Part shown: positions 7,058 to 9,361 of the stretch, piece by piece
Layout: each line of letters opens with the position of its first letter
Numbering within the stretch: position 1 is the stretch's first letter
Assembly (NCBI GenBank): GCA_900554845.1
Contig: USIY01000071.1
Coordinates: forward strand, 1-9,361
Source of the DNA: an uncultured Bacteroidales bacterium
Lineage (GTDB): Bacteria; Bacteroidota; Bacteroidia; Bacteroidales; Muribaculaceae
DNA length: 9,361 nt
Direction of reading: 5' to 3'
The notes under the pieces: generated by a model
The model's database searches: none
Seen by the model: only the letters and a program-made list of their open reading frames with translations
What the model was told of the DNA's origin: nothing
Made by a program: the position numbers and the translations under genes

Positions 7058-7210
7058 TATAAACTGTTTTAAGTTGGTTAGTGTCACTAACCAACTCATA
7101 TACTTGTTTATGATGTTTAGTCTTAAGATACTTCCTCTCTCATTGTTCCAGGCGGCACGCACTTCGCGGTCGTCGAAGAATCGTATCGATATTTTCTGAA
7201 TTTCGCTCAT
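7055..7210 (-). pseudogene. Remnant of a BRO-N-like phage-type gene
   Basis: A 51-codon reading frame starts MSEIQKISIRFFDDREVRAAW. The segment KISIRFFDDREVRAAWNNE is very like the first residues of a widespread Bacteroidota family with a BRO-N-type (phage antirepressor-like) domain, where it is normally followed by a KWWFSVLDI-like strand and helix. Here the similarity stops abruptly after about residue 24 (near 7139). The rest (RGSILRLNIINKYM onwards) looks like unrelated sequence, running to a TAG at 7055-7057. The piece begins 17 bases after the stop of the repeat-protein gene. The simplest reading is a decayed or deleted gene; a functional 51-residue peptide is less likely. Family assignment is from memory of the motif. 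Confidence 0.55.
7072..7096. repeat. 25-bp palindrome, operator-like
   Basis: AGTTGGTTAGTG (7072-7083) and CACTAACCAACT (7085-7096) are perfect reverse complements around a single central base. Such compact symmetry fits a dimeric DNA-binding protein. It is centred 27 bases upstream of the -7 element of the secreted-protein gene, where the -33 element should be. As RNA it would fold into an 11-bp stem with a 3-base loop, but no T run follows on either strand, so a terminator for the upstream operon is less convincing. Confidence 0.6.
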
Positions 7211-7227
7211 GTTATATAGAGTAGTGG

Positions 7228-7575
7228 CTAATACATCAGCGGTTTTTTCTCATTCTTTTTCCAGCCGGCACGGTATTCTTTGTCGGTAAAGAATACTTTC
7301 AGATCGGACTGATACTCTCTGTCAACGAAGAAAACTTTCTTATCAGCCCGATATGGCTTATCGGTAATGAACCAGATACCTTTATTCTCTTCTTTCTTGG
7401 CACGATACTCCTTGTCGGTCCTGTACACAACAAGATCAGCCTTATACTCAGCATCCACCACGAAGACCTTCACATCAGCCTGATACTCATGATCAACAGA
7501 ATATATTTTCTGAGCTGACAGACTAAAATTACCTAAGATTAAGATTGTCGCTATTATTAAGACTATTCTAGTCAT
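7228..7575 (-). CDS. Secreted repeat protein, DUF6150 / septoil-knot type
   Basis: The 115-residue product has a signal peptide (about 1-21, MTRIVLIIATILILG then FSLSAQ). Six tandem units of about 13 residues follow, with the pattern xVFFVDxEYxAD: 23-34, 35-47, 48-60, 66-78, 79-91 and 92-104. The protein ends GWKKNEKKPLMY. This architecture is that of the Bacteroidota DUF6150 family, which I recall being linked to a predicted 7(1) knotted beta fold (septoil knot). No biochemical function is known to me. Repeat three is followed by a short charged insertion (KEENKG). The ATG at 7575 is 12 bases after the PP2C stop, which suggests cotranscription with the vWA and PP2C genes. It would act outside the cytoplasm, unlike its neighbours. 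Confidence 0.8.
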   Translation of the reverse strand: MTRIVLIIATILILGNFSLSAQKIYSVDHEYQADVKVFVVDAEYKADLVVYRTDKEYRAKKEENKGIWFITDKPYRADKKVFFVDREYQSDLKVFFTDKEYRAGWKKNEKKPLMY

Positions 7576-7587
7576 AACACATTACAT

Positions 7588-8643
7588 TTAATTCGCATTC
7601 AAGTTCTTTACTTCGATAAGTTCCTCTTGAAGAACATCAAGGCGTTCTTGCAATTTAGTCCGTGTTTCTATGGCTTTTTTCTCATCGGAATTGGCATAGT
7701 GCAAATCAATCATGGCTTGCTTAGTCAATGTCTCTTCAGCTTCCAATGACTGCTGAATCTTGTTTGCCTGTTCAATCTTGGCGGATTCTTCATCAATCTG
7801 TCGTTTGACATTTGAAATTTGCCATTCAATCAATTTCGGAAGGGCAATCGAGACTTTCTCTGAGTCAAATACCATAGCGATTGACATATCATCCTGGCTA
7901 CCGATCTTGCTGAGCTGAGGCAATGTTGTCTCAATCTCAGTAAGGGTCGCTTCAATTCCGGACTTCGCTATCAACTTCAGGATCTGCACATAGAAGTTTG
8001 CCTGATTCTCTTCAGCACCGAAGGAATCATCAATTCCATCGGAGCCAAGAATGACTGCAATGGGGAAGTTGCCGGTGCCGTCATAACAATAACGGAACTC
8101 ATCTATGGCCTCGCTGTCGCAGATTGATGTCGTTTTGTTCAGGAAACAGCGTTCGTCCCAAGGGATTGGCTCACTCCAGTTGCCGTTTTCATCACAGGCA
8201 AAACACTTTCCGTCTCCTATCTGGAAGGCGAACCAAAATTCGGGAGTATATGCATACACAATCAGTGTGCATCCATACACTTTTTCAAGACTTTTCTTTT
8301 CTTCGAACGCTTTGATCCAGCGTTCTTCCAAGCCCTCCTTTTCATCATCAGTAACTGGGTTTTGACTTGCATGATCAAGAACCTGTGCGTTCCATTCATA
8401 GATTATGGAACCGAACAATTGCCGGAAAGCACGTTCGATATTGCTTGTCTTGTCGAAATCCTGGTTCGTGATTTGATCAGAGATTGTCACGCACCGTGTG
8501 AAAGGGGAGTCTTTCAAAAGTGATAAACCAGCATCCTCAATGAATGTCCGTACCTTGTTCTCCGCCACTTCGGCCGCAATTTTCGCTCCTATGTCGCTGC
8601 GAAAATAGCGCCTGCCGCCATGACCATCACAGACTATGGCCAT
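7588..8643 (-). CDS. PP2C-type protein phosphatase, part of a vWA-PP2C pair
   Basis: From the first in-frame ATG (8643) the product is 351 residues. It is a PP2C metal-dependent Ser/Thr phosphatase: DGHGG (6-10), QIGDGKC (141-147), GSDGIDD (200-206) and GSQDDMSIAM (248-257) supply the known metal-binding Asp residues. About 275-346 is a Glu/Lys/Gln-rich coiled coil after the catalytic domain, possibly for binding the partner proteins. In this family the domain normally begins earlier, with a segment containing CQD; that segment is present upstream in the same frame (8644-8751) but has no standard start codon, so the 8643 start probably truncates the enzyme. It follows the vWA gene, as in the vWA-PP2C-kinase triads (E. 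coli YegL, PphC and YegI), where the phosphatase is expected to oppose the kinase. The repeat protein follows after 12 bases. Confidence 0.85.
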   Translation of the reverse strand: MAIVCDGHGGRRYFRSDIGAKIAAEVAENKVRTFIEDAGLSLLKDSPFTRCVTISDQITNQDFDKTSNIERAFRQLFGSIIYEWNAQVLDHASQNPVTDDEKEGLEERWIKAFEEKKSLEKVYGCTLIVYAYTPEFWFAFQIGDGKCFACDENGNWSEPIPWDERCFLNKTTSICDSEAIDEFRYCYDGTGNFPIAVILGSDGIDDSFGAEENQANFYVQILKLIAKSGIEATLTEIETTLPQLSKIGSQDDMSIAMVFDSEKVSIALPKLIEWQISNVKRQIDEESAKIEQANKIQQSLEAEETLTKQAMIDLHYANSDEKKAIETRTKLQERLDVLQEELIEVKNLNAN

Positions 8644-8751
8644 GGCATTTCCATTCTCATAGACTGTGCTGTAAGAATAGTCCTGGCATACCTTACCTGC
8701 GGCGATATGGCTCTCGCCCTGACAGCTGAAGTTCAGTGCATACGCTAATGT
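8644..8751 (-). other. In-frame N-terminal extension of PP2C without a standard start codon
   Basis: These 36 codons are open and in frame with both the PP2C ATG at 8643 and the vWA stop codon (TAA, 8754-8752). They read TLAYALNFSCQGESH, then IAAGKVCQDYSYSTVYENGNA. The pattern CQGESH...G..CQDYS is the expected first strand of Ter-type PP2C domains, with the first metal-site Asp in CQD. No in-frame ATG, GTG or TTG exists here. The only near-start is CTG at 8736-8734; the codon TTA at 8748-8746 stands where an initiator would suit MAYALNFS. An out-of-frame ATG-CAC-TGA (8741-8733) ends over that CTG. Options are CTG initiation, reinitiation after the vWA stop, stop-codon readthrough giving a fusion, a recent start-codon loss, or a sequencing error. 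Confidence 0.7.
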
Positions 8752-9361
8752 TTAATCCCAGTCGTCATCGTAATAGCTGATGTCAACGGCGGTTGCCGCT
8801 TCTGCGCCCTGAATGTTTTCGACTGCGTCCTTGACTTCTTCGATTACCTGATCCTGTTTTGTAGTATCTCCGGCTGTGCTGCTCTTGCTGCCGATCTGAG
8901 AAGAAGTAACGGCCACGACGCGTATAATCTGTTTCAGTGCGTCGATGTTGTGAACGGTGAACACTGCCTCGCTGTTACCGGCGAATTGTTTGAGAACGTC
9001 TTTATCGGCGTCGTCACCGATCGCAATCGCAATCTTGATGGCGGCCTTGAACCAGTTGTTCCCTTTAAGTTTATTGAGACCGGTCTCATAATCATCCGTA
9101 GGACCGCCATCTGAGAGCAGGATAATCGCCGGCGCGAAAGATCCGCTCGCCGACTTCATATAGCCGTTGCGGGAGAGTTTGGAGGAGAGTTCCGCGCATG
9201 CAGCTCCAAGAGATGTAAGACCGCCGGCCTGGACATCCTGCCAAACGAAATCCGAGGCAAGTTTCGGTTCGGAATACAACCAGTTGAAGCCGCTTGAAAA
9301 TTCGAGAGCAGCAACTTTTATCTCGGCGTCAGGGTTCTCTGCTGAAATCTCATCGAGCATA
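8752..9361 (-). CDS. TerY-like von Willebrand factor A domain protein, 5' end outside window
   Basis: 202 residues are visible before the window edge; the Met at 9360 is probably internal because the first part of a vWA domain, including the DxSxS MIDAS motif, is missing. What remains fits the TerY/YegL type: the MIDAS Thr in GGLTSLG (47-53), the strand AIILLSDGGPTDD (78-90) with its MIDAS Asp, then KIAIAIGDDADKDVLKQFAG (109-128) and a helix ending in VVAVTSS (148-154). After the domain come a Ser/Thr/Lys/Gln-rich linker, a short helix (about 170-186) and an acidic aromatic tail YYDDDWD. In the known triads such proteins bind a metal ion and act as cytoplasmic scaffolds for a PP2C phosphatase and a kinase. 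Only the phosphatase, immediately downstream and in the same frame, is in view. Confidence 0.85.
   Translation of the reverse strand, partial: MLDEISAENPDAEIKVAALEFSSGFNWLYSEPKLASDFVWQDVQAGGLTSLGAACAELSSKLSRNGYMKSASGSFAPAIILLSDGGPTDDYETGLNKLKGNNWFKAAIKIAIAIGDDADKDVLKQFAGNSEAVFTVHNIDALKQIIRVVAVTSSQIGSKSSTAGDTTKQDQVIEEVKDAVENIQGAEAATAVDISYYDDDWD

Noticed and set aside
7256..7512. Tandem periodicity that could suggest a DNA repeat array or CRISPR
   Set aside because: The periodicity is the 13-residue protein repeat of the DUF6150-type gene; the DNA copies are degenerate and there are no spacers.
8105..8365. Plus-strand 86-codon frame within the PP2C region
   Set aside because: It is opposite conserved PP2C motif coding sequence and has no recognisable domain or start signal.

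Overview
The window looks like a chromosomal segment of a Bacteroidales bacterium, plausibly Muribaculaceae or a relative; that family is an inference. The clues are promoters of the Bacteroidota type (TTTG, about 20 bases, TAnnTTTG), no Shine-Dalgarno sites at the starts, a CotH-family secreted protein ending in a sorting-domain-like tail, and a secreted DUF6150-type repeat protein. No rRNA, tRNA, CRISPR array or insertion sequence was seen.

The left two thirds (about 1-6590) is housekeeping. An RhlE-like DEAD-box RNA helicase (+) converges on the ATP-dependent protease Lon (-), and the two coding regions overlap by 61 bp at their 3' ends. Each gene seems to carry the other's transcription terminator inside its coding sequence. 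Lon is divergent from a tRNA1(Val) A37 N6-methyltransferase (trmN6), which lies 6 bp before a GTG-started secreted CotH-family protein. A strong hairpin separates CotH from a convergent gene for a 58-residue winged-helix-like protein on the minus strand.

The right third (about 6590-9361) reads entirely on the minus strand, is visibly richer in A and T over much of its length, and looks accessory. In transcription order it holds a TerY-like von Willebrand A domain protein (cut by the window edge), a PP2C-type phosphatase, a secreted DUF6150/septoil-knot-type repeat protein, a short remnant of a BRO-N-like phage gene, a palindrome over a putative promoter, a small secreted protein with a duplicated FDTxTGxxW motif, and finally the small winged-helix gene. 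The vWA and PP2C pair matches two members of the vWA-PP2C-kinase triad (E. coli YegL-PphC-YegI; the Ter-linked TerY-P triad). The kinase is not in view and would have to lie beyond position 9361.

The most unusual observation is that the PP2C gene has no normal start codon where its conserved N-terminus begins. The conserved sequence is open in the same frame as the vWA gene and separated from it by a single TAA. Other points worth a look are the reciprocal embedded terminators, the probable leaderless helicase mRNA, the phage-gene remnant and the 25-bp palindrome.
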